From NCBI GenBank assembly GCA_900314595.1, contig OMVW01000001.1, forward strand, positions 1-64,000: a DNA stretch of 64,000 nucleotides, in the 5' to 3' direction. Source of the DNA: an uncultured Dialister sp. (GTDB lineage: Bacteria > Bacillota > Negativicutes > Veillonellales > Dialisteraceae). The translations under genes were made by a program, and so were the position numbers. Below are positions 18,333-27,118 of the stretch, piece after piece; position 1 is the first letter of the stretch, and each line of letters starts with the position of its first letter. The notes under the pieces are model-generated. The model was not told the DNA's origin and did not search any database. It worked only from the letters and a program-made list of their open reading frames with translations.

Positions 18333-19045
18333 AAATATTTCCTGCAATTGATATAGAAGATGGCCGCTGCGTGCGCCTGCAGCAGGGCAAAATAGAAAAT
18401 CTCACAGTTTATGGCAATGATCCTGTGAAGATGGCAGAAAAGTGGCAGTCTGAAGGGGCAAAATACCTTCATGTGGTGGACCTGGATGGCGCCTTCAAGG
18501 GAAACGGCGTCAATACCCGGATTATTAAAAATATGTGTAAAGCTCTTTCCATCCCGGTGGAAGTTGGCGGAGGTATCCGAACGGAAAAGGCTATCAAAGA
18601 TTATCTGGATATGGGTGTCTATCGTGTCATTATCGGATCCAAAGCCGTGGCATCCCCTTATTTTGCCATTCAGGCGGCAAAGACTTATGGAGCAGAGCAT
18701 ATTGCTGTTTCCGTAGATGCCAAGGGGGATGAAGTGGCTACTCATGGATGGGTGGATGGAAGTTCTCAGAAGGTTATGACCTTTGTGAAAACACTTCTGG
18801 GTCATGGCGTAAACAATATCATCTATACCGATATCAGCCGCGACGGTATGCTGGTGGGACCTAACTTTGATATGATGGCAAAACTCCAGTCTCTTCCGGG
18901 AATCCATCTTGTGGCTTCCGGCGGTGTATCTTCTGCTGATGATCTCCGGAAACTTTCGGATATGGGAGTCTACGCAGCCATTACAGGCAAGGCCCTTTAT
19001 GAGGGAAAAGTGACCATGAAGGAAATCGTGGACATTCAGGAATGA
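18329..19045 (+). CDS. hisA: Phosphoribosylformimino-AICAR ribotide isomerase HisA
   Basis: HisA is a beta-alpha barrel isomerase acting on ProFAR. The catalytic aspartate lies in FPAIDIEDGRCVRL near residue 8, the second half carries YTDISRDGML near 165, and the phosphate site GGGIRT lies near 82. ATG 18329 overlaps the hisH stop as ATGA, giving 238 residues; in-frame starts further upstream lie inside hisH and are rejected. Confidence 0.96.
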   Translation: MKIFPAIDIEDGRCVRLQQGKIENLTVYGNDPVKMAEKWQSEGAKYLHVVDLDGAFKGNGVNTRIIKNMCKALSIPVEVGGGIRTEKAIKDYLDMGVYRVIIGSKAVASPYFAIQAAKTYGAEHIAVSVDAKGDEVATHGWVDGSSQKVMTFVKTLLGHGVNNIIYTDISRDGMLVGPNFDMMAKLQSLPGIHLVASGGVSSADDLRKLSDMGVYAAITGKALYEGKVTMKEIVDIQE

Positions 19046-19093
19046 TGAAATCTCTTTCATAAGATTTCCTTGTTATTCTGAAAGGAGTTTCCT

Positions 19094-19849
19094 ATGCTTG
19101 CAAAAAGAATTATTCCCTGCCTCGATGTCAATCATGGCAGGGTAGTCAAGGGAAAGCAGTTCCAGAATCTCATCGACGTGGATGATCCGGCTGCTCTGGG
19201 GAAATATTATTCCGACTGCGGTGCTGATGAACTGGTATTTTATGATATTACCGCTACCCATGAGGGGAGGGAAACTTTCGTAGATACAGTCAGGGCTATA
19301 GCGGAAAAGCTCACAATTCCCTTCACCGTGGGCGGTGGCATCCGGAAAGCCGATGATTTCCGGACCATGCTGCTTGCGGGGGCGGATAAAGTATCTGTCA
19401 ATTCGGCAGCCGTCCTGAATCCCGATATCATTTCTGAAGCGGCAGCCCGTTTTGGCAGGCAGTGTGTGGTGCTTTCCATTGATGGGAAAAGAAATGGCCG
19501 TGGAGGCTGGGACGTCTATGTGGAAGGCGGCCGGAAAAATACGGGCATCAATGTCGTGGAATGGGCTAAAAAAGGCATGGAACTGGGGGCCGGAGAAATC
19601 TGCATGAATTCCATGGATGCCGATGGAGAAAAGGACGGATATGATCTGGAACTGATGAAGATTCTTTCTGAAGAACTGACCATTCCCATCATTGCATCCG
19701 GCGGCGCAGGAAAAATGGAAGATTTTCTGAAAGCCTTTGAATCAGGTTCAGATGCGGCCCTGGCAGCATCGGTTTTCCACTTTGGTGAAATTTCCATTCC
19801 TGACCTGAAAAAGTACCTGGCCGCTCACGGCGTGCCGGTTCGTTTGTGA
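19094..19849 (+). CDS. hisF: Imidazole glycerol phosphate synthase cyclase subunit HisF
   Basis: HisF joins PRFAR with ammonia from HisH to give imidazoleglycerol phosphate and AICAR. The barrel shows [15 protein letters not shown] with the catalytic aspartate near residue 11, DITATHEGR near 51, GGGIRKADD near 81 and [13 protein letters not shown] with the second catalytic aspartate near 131. Length is 251 residues. AAGGAG precedes the ATG. A 48-base gap follows hisA. Confidence 0.97.
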   Translation: MLAKRIIPCLDVNHGRVVKGKQFQNLIDVDDPAALGKYYSDCGADELVFYDITATHEGRETFVDTVRAIAEKLTIPFTVGGGIRKADDFRTMLLAGADKVSVNSAAVLNPDIISEAAARFGRQCVVLSIDGKRNGRGGWDVYVEGGRKNTGINVVEWAKKGMELGAGEICMNSMDADGEKDGYDLELMKILSEELTIPIIASGGAGKMEDFLKAFESGSDAALAASVFHFGEISIPDLKKYLAAHGVPVRL

Positions 19850-19858
19850 GGAGAAATT

Positions 19859-20536
19859 ATGGAATCTGTTGATGTAAAGGATATAAAGTTTGATGAAAAA
19901 GGATTGATTCCTGCAGTCATTCAGGATGCCAGGAGCGGGGAAGTGCTCATGGTGGCCTATATGAATCAGGAGTCCCTGAAAAAAACAGTAGAATCCGGGG
20001 AAACCTGGTTCTGGAGCCGGAGCCGTCAGAAATTCTGGCATAAAGGGGAAGAATCGGCCCATTTCCAGCATGTGAAGCGCATTTATGTGGACTGTGATGC
20101 GGATACCCTGGTGGTGCAGGTCATTCCTGATGGCCCTGCCTGCCATACGAATAACCGCAGCTGTTTCTACAGAAGCCTTTCTGAATGGGATAATTCCTCT
20201 TCTGAGGGTAATCTCAACATTCTGCATATACTTTATGATGAAATTAAAGACCGTCGGATTCATCCGCAGGAAAAGTCTTATACCAATTACCTTCAAAGGG
20301 AAGGGAAGAACAAGATTGACAAGAAAATCGGAGAAGAGGCATCTGAAGTCATCATTGCCGACCAGCATCAGGATAAGGAAGAAATCATTGATGAATCCTG
20401 CGATCTGCTCTATCATCTTTTCGTCATGTGGGAAAATTCCGGTATCGATCTGTATGACATTATGAAAAAACTGGAAGACCGGGATGAGAAGAAAGGAAAT
20501 AAGAAAGAAGTGGGGCATCAGGACAAAACATTCTGA
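19859..20536 (+). CDS. hisI: Bifunctional phosphoribosyl-AMP cyclohydrolase / phosphoribosyl-ATP pyrophosphatase HisIE
   Basis: The N-terminal cyclohydrolase domain shows [28 protein letters not shown] and the zinc-binding aspartates and cysteine of [11 protein letters not shown] and CHTNNRSCF. From about residue 115 a MazG-like pyrophosphatase domain follows, with [13 protein letters not shown] and ESCDLLYH. The fusion is common. Length is 225 residues. It closes an operon encoding every histidine step except histidinol-phosphate phosphatase. Confidence 0.96.
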   Translation: MESVDVKDIKFDEKGLIPAVIQDARSGEVLMVAYMNQESLKKTVESGETWFWSRSRQKFWHKGEESAHFQHVKRIYVDCDADTLVVQVIPDGPACHTNNRSCFYRSLSEWDNSSSEGNLNILHILYDEIKDRRIHPQEKSYTNYLQREGKNKIDKKIGEEASEVIIADQHQDKEEIIDESCDLLYHLFVMWENSGIDLYDIMKKLEDRDEKKGNKKEVGHQDKTF

Positions 20537-20572
20537 GTGCTTAGGCAGTTACTTTCTGAAACATACATAATC

Positions 20573-20615
20573 AAAGGCAGCGTATCATGAGTCATCATGG
20601 CAGGCTGCCTTTTTA
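20573..20615 (+). terminator. Intrinsic terminator of the his operon
   Basis: AAAGGCAGC (20573-20581) and GCTGCCTTT (20604-20612) pair around a 22-base loop, and the stem ends in T. Confidence 0.8.
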
Positions 20616-20626
20616 TCGCCAAATTT

Positions 20627-20654
20627 AAAAGACCGGTGATGCCACCGGTCTTTT
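20627..20654. terminator. Bidirectional terminator between his operon and the symporter gene
   Basis: AAAAGACCGGT and ACCGGTCTTTT form a perfect 11-bp stem with A and T flanks that serve both strands. It mainly serves the leftward symporter gene, whose stop is 8 bases away. Confidence 0.9.
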
Positions 20655-20661
20655 AAATGCC

Positions 20662-22116
20662 TTATTCAGCTTTTTTGGCCTTTTCACGAGTCAGTTTGTT
20701 GGAATTGTGTTCGTCATCCCACCAAACGATGCCCCTGGTATCGGAAAGGACATTCTTATTGAAAATCGGTTCAAGAATACCTTCCTTGAGCTGCTTTTCA
20801 TAGTCTTTCAGGCAGGCATGGGCTTTCGGATAGAGAATAATGATTGCCGATACGTTGGTAAGGACCATGAAAGCCATGAAGAGGTCGGCCAGGTTCCAAA
20901 CGAGCGGAAGGTCTGCAATGGAGCCCCAGAAAATCATAACGGCAATGAGGACGCGGAATAGGTTCAGCGGCCATTTCTTATTGGTGAGGTGACCGATATT
21001 GATTTCTCCGTAGTAGTAGTTGCCAATCAGAGATGTGAATGCAAAGAAGAAAATAAGGATGGAAACGGCCTTTGGAGCCCAGTCACCAAAGTACTGTGCC
21101 AGATCCCACTGTACCAGCTGGATACCGGTGAGGCCGGTAGAAGCATAATCACCGGTCATGAGGATGATGAAGGCAGAAGCGGAGCAGATAAAGAGGGTAT
21201 CTACATAGACACCGAAAGCCTGGATCAGGCCCTGTACTGCCGGATGAGATGCATCAGCCGTAGCTGCTGCATTTGGAACGGAACCTTCACCGGCTTCATT
21301 GGAGAAGAGACCTCTCTTCAGACCAGTCAGGACAGCTGCACCCATACCGCCGCCGGCAATAGCCTGAAAATCGAAGGCATTGCTGAAGATGATATAAAAT
21401 GCATGAGGAAGTTCAGTGATGTTATAAATCATGATGCCCAGGGCAGTGATGATATAAACACCTGCCATAATCGGTACCATCCATTCAGTGACTCTGGCAA
21501 TACGGCCCATACCGCCGCAGATGACGATCATGGCAAATACGGTAACCACACCGCCTACAATCATACGGTCGAAACCAAGGGCATGATTGAGGGCCAGAGA
21601 AATGGTATTGGACTGCACGGAGTTGTAAATCATACCGTAAGTTACGGAAATCAGGATTGCAAAGAGGGCCGCCCAGAGACCATGACCAAGGCCGTTTTTC
21701 AGGTAATAAGCCGGACCTCCGCGGAATCCGACTCCATCGGTTCTGGGAACTTTGTAGAGCTGAGCCAGAGTGGATTCTACGAAACCAGTGGCCGAACCGA
21801 CTACGGCAATAAACCACATCCAGAAAATGGCCCCGGGACCCCCGGTTACGATGGCGATGGCAATGCCCGCAATATTGCCAACCCCTACGCGGGAAGCCGT
21901 GCTGACACAGAATGCCTGGAATGGTGAAACTTCATTACCTTCCGTTTTCGTGCCCGCAGTGCCTGCTATCAGTTTAAACATCCGCCCAAAATAACGGATC
22001 TGGACTGCTCTTGTCCTGAAAGTGAAATAAAAGCCGGCCCCTACCAGTAAAATAATGATGACCGATGACCATAAGACGTCATTGATCGCGGAGACAATTG
22101 AATTCAGCTGCTCCAT
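20662..22116 (-). CDS. Sodium/alanine (amino acid) symporter, AGCS family
   Basis: This 484-residue integral membrane protein belongs to the alanine-or-glycine:cation symporter family. It has about 11 hydrophobic segments. Characteristic stretches are GNIAGIAIAIVTGGPGAIFWMW near residue 85 (cut here for length by motif: GNIAGIA and GPGAIFWMW), GGPAYYLKNGLG near 130 and SNEAGEGSVPNAAA near 275. It is likely to import alanine, glycine or a related small amino acid with sodium; the substrate cannot be read from sequence. A binding site of G-rich character lies just upstream of the ATG. It is monocistronic and converges on the his operon. Confidence 0.93.
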   Translation of the reverse strand: MEQLNSIVSAINDVLWSSVIIILLVGAGFYFTFRTRAVQIRYFGRMFKLIAGTAGTKTEGNEVSPFQAFCVSTASRVGVGNIAGIAIAIVTGGPGAIFWMWFIAVVGSATGFVESTLAQLYKVPRTDGVGFRGGPAYYLKNGLGHGLWAALFAILISVTYGMIYNSVQSNTISLALNHALGFDRMIVGGVVTVFAMIVICGGMGRIARVTEWMVPIMAGVYIITALGIMIYNITELPHAFYIIFSNAFDFQAIAGGGMGAAVLTGLKRGLFSNEAGEGSVPNAAATADASHPAVQGLIQAFGVYVDTLFICSASAFIILMTGDYASTGLTGIQLVQWDLAQYFGDWAPKAVSILIFFFAFTSLIGNYYYGEINIGHLTNKKWPLNLFRVLIAVMIFWGSIADLPLVWNLADLFMAFMVLTNVSAIIILYPKAHACLKDYEKQLKEGILEPIFNKNVLSDTRGIVWWDDEHNSNKLTREKAKKAE

Positions 22117-22177
22117 TTTTCTCCCCCTTTTCCCTACTAAAAGTTTAAAAAGCTAAACCCCATTTAATTATGAAATA

Positions 22178-22206
22178 ATTATAGTATTTTTTTTTACTTT
22201 AAACAA
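22178..22206 (-). promoter_or_regulatory. Promoter of the symporter gene
   Basis: On the minus strand TTGTTT (22201-22206) and TATAAT (22178-22183) are 17 bases apart. The leader to the start codon is about 55 bases. Confidence 0.7.
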
Positions 22207-22463
22207 GAATTTTACACATCTATAAATATTAAAAATAAAAAAGAAACAAATTACTCTGATGGAGAATGTCAGTATCTTTAGTATTTGAAAACTACAGGGA
22301 TGGGTGGAATCGGAAATAATTACTCTTATTGGGATGTACTTGTGTTATTAGTGCTAAATTTTATCATTAACCCCCACTGATAAGACAATGAAATATCAAA
22401 TGATTGTGAAAAAGTAAAAATAAAGTCCAATTTTATGATAAAAGTGGTGGTTTTTCGAATTTT
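22207..22463. other. AT-rich divergent intergenic region
   Basis: This stretch separates the divergent symporter and 3D-domain genes. It is very AT-rich. I see no gene, no riboswitch core and no convincing hairpin in it. Confidence 0.5.
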
Positions 22464-22492
22464 TTTACAAAAATGGTAAAAAATGGTAAAAT
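22464..22492 (+). promoter_or_regulatory. Promoter of the peptidoglycan-binding 3D-domain gene
   Basis: TTTACA (22464-22469) and TAAAAT (22487-22492) are separated by 17 bases, with TGG directly before the -10 box. Confidence 0.72.
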
Positions 22493-22517
22493 ACAGGAAA
22501 CTACGGAGGTGATCTTT

Positions 22518-23804
22518 ATGCGTGCTGCGTATACATGGGGATGTGCCGCTCTTTTATGGCTGGCGGCTTCCATGAACGTTTCTGCACAGACTCTCAGCAT
22601 CGGTATGAATGGTAGTGAAGTCACTGCTCTTCAAAACGATCTGGTAGCGGCCGGTTATCTTGCGAGGACAGTGGATGGGGATTTTGGCTCTACCACAAAA
22701 GAAGCAGTGGCTTTATTTCAAAAGGCAAAGGGACTGCCGATTACCGGGATAGCTGATGATGCAACCCGGAGAGCTGTAAAAAAAGCGGCAGGCAAAGGCT
22801 ACAGGCCCGGGGGCGGCGTCGTTTATGCAGAAGGAAATCGCGGCACCATGATTATCGATATGCAGGAAAGGCTGGCAGCTGCCGGTTTTCTGAAAGGGGA
22901 TATTGATGGCGTTTATGGTCAGGATACCACGAAGGCAGTCCGTGCTTTCCAGAAGGGAAATAAGATTCCCGTTTCAGGGGCCATTGACGAAATGACCTAT
23001 GCAGCCCTGACTGAAATGGAAGGAGTTTCCTTTTCCGCTGAAGAAGAGAGTGCACCTGAACCTGAAGCTGCCGAACACTTCGTTTTCAGCATTGGCGACA
23101 GGGGAAAAGAGATTTCTTCTCTACAGAGAAAATTAAAGAAACTGGGTTATCTTGATGGTACTGTAGATGGAATTTACGGTGGAGATACCGCTTCTGCGAT
23201 AAAGGGATTTCAGAGTGATGAAGGTCTTCCTTCCACGGGAATGGTAGACGAGGATACTCTTTCTCATATTACTTCTTCCTATGCATCCCATGCCGGATCT
23301 TCCACTCTTACAAAGGGATCTTCCGGCAAAAAAGTGATTCGTCTTCAGAACAGTCTGCTTCTTCACGGCTACGATCCCGGAAATGTGGATGGCGTTTACG
23401 GGGACGGGACAGAAGATGCGGTTCGCCGTTTTCAGTCAGAGCAGGAACTGGAAGAAACCGGTATAGTGGATGACGATGTTTGGGACCGTCTGGATGATAT
23501 GCCCATTTTTTCCGGGGATTATAAAAAGATATTTCATATGCGTTCCACTGCCTATACGCCAAATGATGGAGGCGGTGAAGGAAGGACTGCTCTGGGCGGT
23601 TATGCAGGTAAGGGACATGCGGCGATAGATCCTGAAATCATTCCGCTTGGAAGCATTGTTTTTATAGAAGGTTACGGATATGCAATCTGTGATGATATAG
23701 GTGGAGCCATTCACGGGAATATTATTGATGTAGGCGTGGATACTTATGATCAGGCATATCACTGGGGAACAAAAACAAGGGTAACCGTATATCTGGTCAG
23801 ATAA
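22518..23804 (+). CDS. Secreted cell-wall protein with four peptidoglycan-binding repeats and a C-terminal 3D domain
   Basis: The start at ATG 22518 follows GGAGGTGATC and yields a typical signal peptide (hydrophobic CAALLWLAASMNVSAQ, likely cut after residue 21-22). Four PG_binding_1 repeats of about 60 residues follow, each with an L-Q core, a G-DG-(F/Y)G turn and a FQ...G helix; their turns begin near residues 55, 130, 212 and 290. The last 90 residues form a 3D (three-aspartate) domain with AIDPEIIPLGS, CDDIGGAIHG and NIIDVGVDT, the fold shared with resuscitation-type and MltA-like lytic enzymes. The protein, 428 residues, probably cleaves or remodels peptidoglycan outside the membrane. 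Upstream in-frame codons lack a binding site. Confidence 0.88.
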   Translation: MRAAYTWGCAALLWLAASMNVSAQTLSIGMNGSEVTALQNDLVAAGYLARTVDGDFGSTTKEAVALFQKAKGLPITGIADDATRRAVKKAAGKGYRPGGGVVYAEGNRGTMIIDMQERLAAAGFLKGDIDGVYGQDTTKAVRAFQKGNKIPVSGAIDEMTYAALTEMEGVSFSAEEESAPEPEAAEHFVFSIGDRGKEISSLQRKLKKLGYLDGTVDGIYGGDTASAIKGFQSDEGLPSTGMVDEDTLSHITSSYASHAGSSTLTKGSSGKKVIRLQNSLLLHGYDPGNVDGVYGDGTEDAVRRFQSEQELEETGIVDDDVWDRLDDMPIFSGDYKKIFHMRSTAYTPNDGGGEGRTALGGYAGKGHAAIDPEIIPLGSIVFIEGYGYAICDDIGGAIHGNIIDVGVDTYDQAYHWGTKTRVTVYLVR

Positions 23805-23810
23805 ATGATG

Positions 23811-23842
23811 GCAGGATTTCAATTTATGGAGTCCTGCTTTTG
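23811..23842 (+). terminator. Intrinsic terminator of the 3D-domain gene
   Basis: GCAGGA (23811-23816) pairs with TCCTGC (23832-23837); wobble pairs extend the stem inward and T follows. Confidence 0.75.
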
Positions 23843-23883
23843 TTATACAGCCAAGCGGGCAGAAAGGGTCAATCCGGTCGTCC

Positions 23884-23912
23884 TTGCCTGAATAGATTTG
23901 ATTTGCTACAAT
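23884..23912 (+). promoter_or_regulatory. Promoter of glmU
   Basis: TTGCCT (23884-23889) and TACAAT (23907-23912) are 17 bases apart, about 80 bases before the start codon. Confidence 0.65.
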
Positions 23913-23990
23913 AAAGACTACGGGCTTTATAAAGATGATATGTGTACTCGTGAAATATAAATTTTTATTTTTGAATTGACAGGAGGAATT

Positions 23991-25370
23991 ATGTCCGAAT
24001 TAACAGCAGTCATTCTGGCCGCCGGACAGGGTACCAGAATGAAATCTCAATTCCCGAAGGTGCTGCATCGGGTTTGCGGCGTGCCCATGGTGGAACAGGT
24101 CATCCGGGTTGTTCGTCAGGCAGAATTCAAAAAGTGCGTTGTCATTACGGGATTCAAAGAAGAACTGGTACGTAGGGAACTGGAAGGGAAAGAAGTTTCC
24201 TTCGTTCATCAGCAGGAGCAGCTGGGCACCGGGCATGCGGTCATCCAGGCAGTGCCGGAATTCGAAAAAGACCGGGAAGGTTATGTCCTCGTTATCTGTG
24301 GGGATACTCCATTGCTGAGAGCGGAAACACTGGCAGAATTATCCCGCGTTTGTCAGGAAAACGATGCGGCTGCCACCGTTCTGACTGCCATTCTTGATAA
24401 TCCTTTTGGGTATGGCCGTGTCCTTCGTGATGAAAAAGGAAATATGACTTCCATTGTGGAGCAGAAAGATGGGACCTCCGAGCAGCTGGCAGTTCATGAA
24501 ATCAATACTGGCACCTATGTATTCAAGGTGGGTCCTCTTCTGGATGCGCTGAATAGAATCGATAATAAAAATGCCCAGGGAGAATATTACCTGACTGATG
24601 TATTTGAAATCATGATCAAAGACGGGCTCAAGGTTATCCCGGTAGCAGCAGAAGATGCGGATGAAACCATGGGGGTCAATTCCAGGATCCAGCTGGCTGC
24701 TGCTGATCGCATTCTTCGGCTTCGTAAAGCGGAAGAACTGATGGCGGAAGGCGTCAGCATCATCAATCCTGAAAATACTTATGTGGAACAGGATGTAGTG
24801 GTTGGACAGGATACGGTCCTTTTCCCGGGGACCATCCTTCAGGGACACACAGTGGTTGGAAAAGGCTGCGAAATAGGTCCGGATACCCAGCTGACCAATG
24901 TGACCGTAGGAGATGAAACGCATCTCAATCGTGTCTACGCTCATGAATGTATTATTGGAAGCTATGATGAAATCGGACCTTTTGTTCATCTTCGCCCGGA
25001 TACAGTGCTCCATGACCACATCAAAATTGGTAATTTCGTAGAGGTTAAGAATTCTACCGTTGGTGATGGAACCAAACTGCCGCATCTTATTTACTGCGGA
25101 GATTCGGATCTTGGTAAAAACGTAAATTTCGGCTGTGGTACAGTGACCGTTAATTTTGATGGAAAGAATAAACATCGCTGCACTATTGATGATCATGCTT
25201 TTATCGGATGCAATACAAACCTGGTAGCTCCGGTTCATATAGGGAAAAGAGCTTTTACAGCTGCCGGGTCCACTATAACCAAAGATGTGCCTGCCGAAGC
25301 TCTCTCTGTAGCTCGCGCAAGGCAGGCCAATATTAAAGGCTGGGTGAAAGAGGATACCTACAAAGATTAA
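23991..25370 (+). CDS. glmU: Bifunctional UDP-GlcNAc pyrophosphorylase / glucosamine-1-phosphate acetyltransferase GlmU
   Basis: GlmU acetylates glucosamine 1-phosphate and then forms UDP-GlcNAc, the precursor of peptidoglycan and lipopolysaccharide. The nucleotidyltransferase motif LAAGQGTRMKS lies near residue 10. From about residue 255 a left-handed beta-helix of hexapeptide repeats follows, with the acetyltransferase histidine region HLRPDTVLHD near 337. ATG 23991 has AGGAGG 5 bases upstream. Length is 459 residues. prs follows, as in Bacillus. Confidence 0.97.
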   Translation: MSELTAVILAAGQGTRMKSQFPKVLHRVCGVPMVEQVIRVVRQAEFKKCVVITGFKEELVRRELEGKEVSFVHQQEQLGTGHAVIQAVPEFEKDREGYVLVICGDTPLLRAETLAELSRVCQENDAAATVLTAILDNPFGYGRVLRDEKGNMTSIVEQKDGTSEQLAVHEINTGTYVFKVGPLLDALNRIDNKNAQGEYYLTDVFEIMIKDGLKVIPVAAEDADETMGVNSRIQLAAADRILRLRKAEELMAEGVSIINPENTYVEQDVVVGQDTVLFPGTILQGHTVVGKGCEIGPDTQLTNVTVGDETHLNRVYAHECIIGSYDEIGPFVHLRPDTVLHDHIKIGNFVEVKNSTVGDGTKLPHLIYCGDSDLGKNVNFGCGTVTVNFDGKNKHRCTIDDHAFIGCNTNLVAPVHIGKRAFTAAGSTITKDVPAEALSVARARQANIKGWVKEDTYKD

Positions 25371-25425
25371 TTATTGTCGTTTTTTCAATTAATTCTTTTT
25401 AATCCCTGTTATTTTACAGCGAACC

Positions 25426-25436
25426 TGTTATATAAT
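25426..25436 (+). promoter_or_regulatory. Probable promoter of prs-pth
   Basis: A consensus TATAAT at 25431-25436 has a TG five bases upstream but no clear -35 box. It leaves a leader of about 95 bases in which I recognise no riboswitch. Confidence 0.5.
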
Positions 25437-25538
25437 AAAAACATGAAGTAGTGGAGCTGGATTTTTAGAAATTTCCGCTATTCCAGGCAGAATATTTCAT
25501 CACTTTCAACATTGAAAGAAAAAGGGAGAGACAGCAAA

Positions 25539-26492
25539 ATGGACATGGAAGACACTTCTAAACTGAAGATTTTTACAGGAACCGCAAACCCGGCTCTGGC
25601 AAAGGAAATTTCCGATTATATCGGCGTTCCTCTTGGCAAGTCCCTGTGCGGGCGTTTCAATAATGGCGAAATTCAGGTCATGATCAATGAAAGCGTTCGT
25701 GGTAAAGACTGCTTCATCATTCAGTCTACCGGCGCACCGGTCAATGATAACCTGATGGAAATGCTGATTATGGTAGATGCCCTGAAGAGAGCTTCTGCCC
25801 GTCATATTACTGTTGTAGTTCCTTACTACGGATATGCCCGTCAGGACCGTAAAACAAGAGGCCGTGAACCAATCAGCGCCAAACTGGTGGCTGACCTGAT
25901 GTCCGCAGCCGGCGTAACCAGAGTAGTTACCATGGACCTTCATGCAGGCCAGATCCAGGGCTTCTTCAATGTCCCCGTAGATCATCTGATGAGCGCATCT
26001 CTTCTGGCTGATTATGTGAAATCCAAGAATCTGGATAACCTGATCATCGTTTCTCCGGACCTCGGCGGCGTGACAAGGGCCAGAGATCTGGCTGACCGTG
26101 TGGGTGCTCCGATTGCCATCATTGAAAAACGCCGTCCTGAACCGGGCGTTGCCAAGGTTATGAATATCATCGGTGATGTAAAAGACAGAAACTGCTTTAT
26201 TGTCGATGATATTGTTGATACCGCGGGTTCTCTCTGCGAAGGCGCAAAAGCTCTCGCTGAATATGGCGCAAAAAATGTATATGCTGCCGTATGCCATCCG
26301 GTGCTGACTGATCCGGCTACTGAAAGAATCAAGGCTTCCAACCTGAAGGAACTGATTGTCACCAATTCCCTGCCGATTCCAAAGGAAAAGATGCATGACA
26401 AACTGACTGTTCTTTCCATTGCCCCGCTTCTTGGCGAAGCCATTCTCCGTATTTTCCACGATGCTTCCGTAAGCCAGCTTTTCGATAAATAA
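25539..26492 (+). CDS. prs: Ribose-phosphate pyrophosphokinase (PRPP synthetase) Prs
   Basis: Prs makes PRPP from ribose 5-phosphate and ATP, feeding the pyr, his and purine pathways; its product is a substrate of HisG encoded upstream. Motifs are FNNGEIQV near residue 40, DLHAGQIQGFF near 136 and the PRPP loop VDDIVDTAGSL near 226. ATG 25539 has a GGGAGAG-like site upstream; the TTG further upstream at 25512 adds an unconserved stretch. Length is 317 residues. Its stop overlaps the pth start by one base. Confidence 0.97.
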   Translation: MDMEDTSKLKIFTGTANPALAKEISDYIGVPLGKSLCGRFNNGEIQVMINESVRGKDCFIIQSTGAPVNDNLMEMLIMVDALKRASARHITVVVPYYGYARQDRKTRGREPISAKLVADLMSAAGVTRVVTMDLHAGQIQGFFNVPVDHLMSASLLADYVKSKNLDNLIIVSPDLGGVTRARDLADRVGAPIAIIEKRRPEPGVAKVMNIIGDVKDRNCFIVDDIVDTAGSLCEGAKALAEYGAKNVYAAVCHPVLTDPATERIKASNLKELIVTNSLPIPKEKMHDKLTVLSIAPLLGEAILRIFHDASVSQLFDK

Positions 26493-27064
26493 TGAAAATC
26501 ATTGCAGGCCTCGGAAATCCGGGAAAAGAATATGAACATACCCGCCACAATATGGGTTTTGATGTCATTGATGAACTGGCCCGGCGCTGGAATGTGACAA
26601 ACTGGAAAAGTGCTATGAAAGCGGAAATCGCTCAGGTCATATACAATGGGGAAAAGGTGCTTCTTGTAAAACCCATGACCTATATGAATAACAGCGGTGA
26701 AGCAGTCGGTGCTATTTCCAAATACTACAAAGTCGGGCTCGATGATATTTATATCATCTGTGATGACCTCGATCTTCCTCCGGGCAAGACCAGAATCCGT
26801 AAGAAAGGCTCCGCCGGCGGCCATAACGGGATGAAATCTCTCATTGCTCATCTGGGCAGCGAAAATTTCAACCGTTTCCGTATCGGTGTGGGTCATCCGA
26901 AAGATGGCCATACGGTGGTGGACCATGTGCTTTCCCGTCCCTATGGGGAAGATATAGAAAAAATTGAAGAAGCAAAACTTCATACTGCGGACTCTGTCGA
27001 AGCAGCATTGAAGGATGGCGTGGACCATGCCATGAATGCGTTCAATCCGAAAAGAAAAGGATAA
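26492..27064 (+). CDS. pth: Peptidyl-tRNA hydrolase Pth
   Basis: Pth releases tRNA from stalled peptidyl-tRNA. The N-terminal GLGNPGKEYEHTRHNMGFDV carries the catalytic histidine region, followed by KPMTYMNNSGEAV near residue 65 and DDLDLPPGKTRIRKKGSAGG near 91. Length is 190 residues. It is translationally coupled to prs through a TAATG overlap. Confidence 0.96.
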   Translation: MKIIAGLGNPGKEYEHTRHNMGFDVIDELARRWNVTNWKSAMKAEIAQVIYNGEKVLLVKPMTYMNNSGEAVGAISKYYKVGLDDIYIICDDLDLPPGKTRIRKKGSAGGHNGMKSLIAHLGSENFNRFRIGVGHPKDGHTVVDHVLSRPYGEDIEKIEEAKLHTADSVEAALKDGVDHAMNAFNPKRKG

Positions 27065-27065
27065 G

Positions 27066-27099
27066 AAAAGAGGCAGTTTCGAAGGAAACTGCCTCTTTT
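27066..27099 (+). terminator. Hairpin terminator between pth and tmk
   Basis: AAAAGAGGCAGTTTC and GAAACTGCCTCTTTT form a perfect 15-bp stem around GAAG. The T-run is only four bases and belongs to the stem. The tmk start lies just 19 bases beyond, so this may be a partial terminator that sets pth to tmk ratio. Confidence 0.8.
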
Positions 27100-27118
27100 G
27101 CGGAAGAAGGGAGAAATC

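Noticed and set aside
20989..21927. 312-codon plus-strand frame within the symporter gene
   Set aside because: Opposite a well-defined membrane transporter; composition is Asp/Gly/His-rich, as expected of reversed membrane codons.
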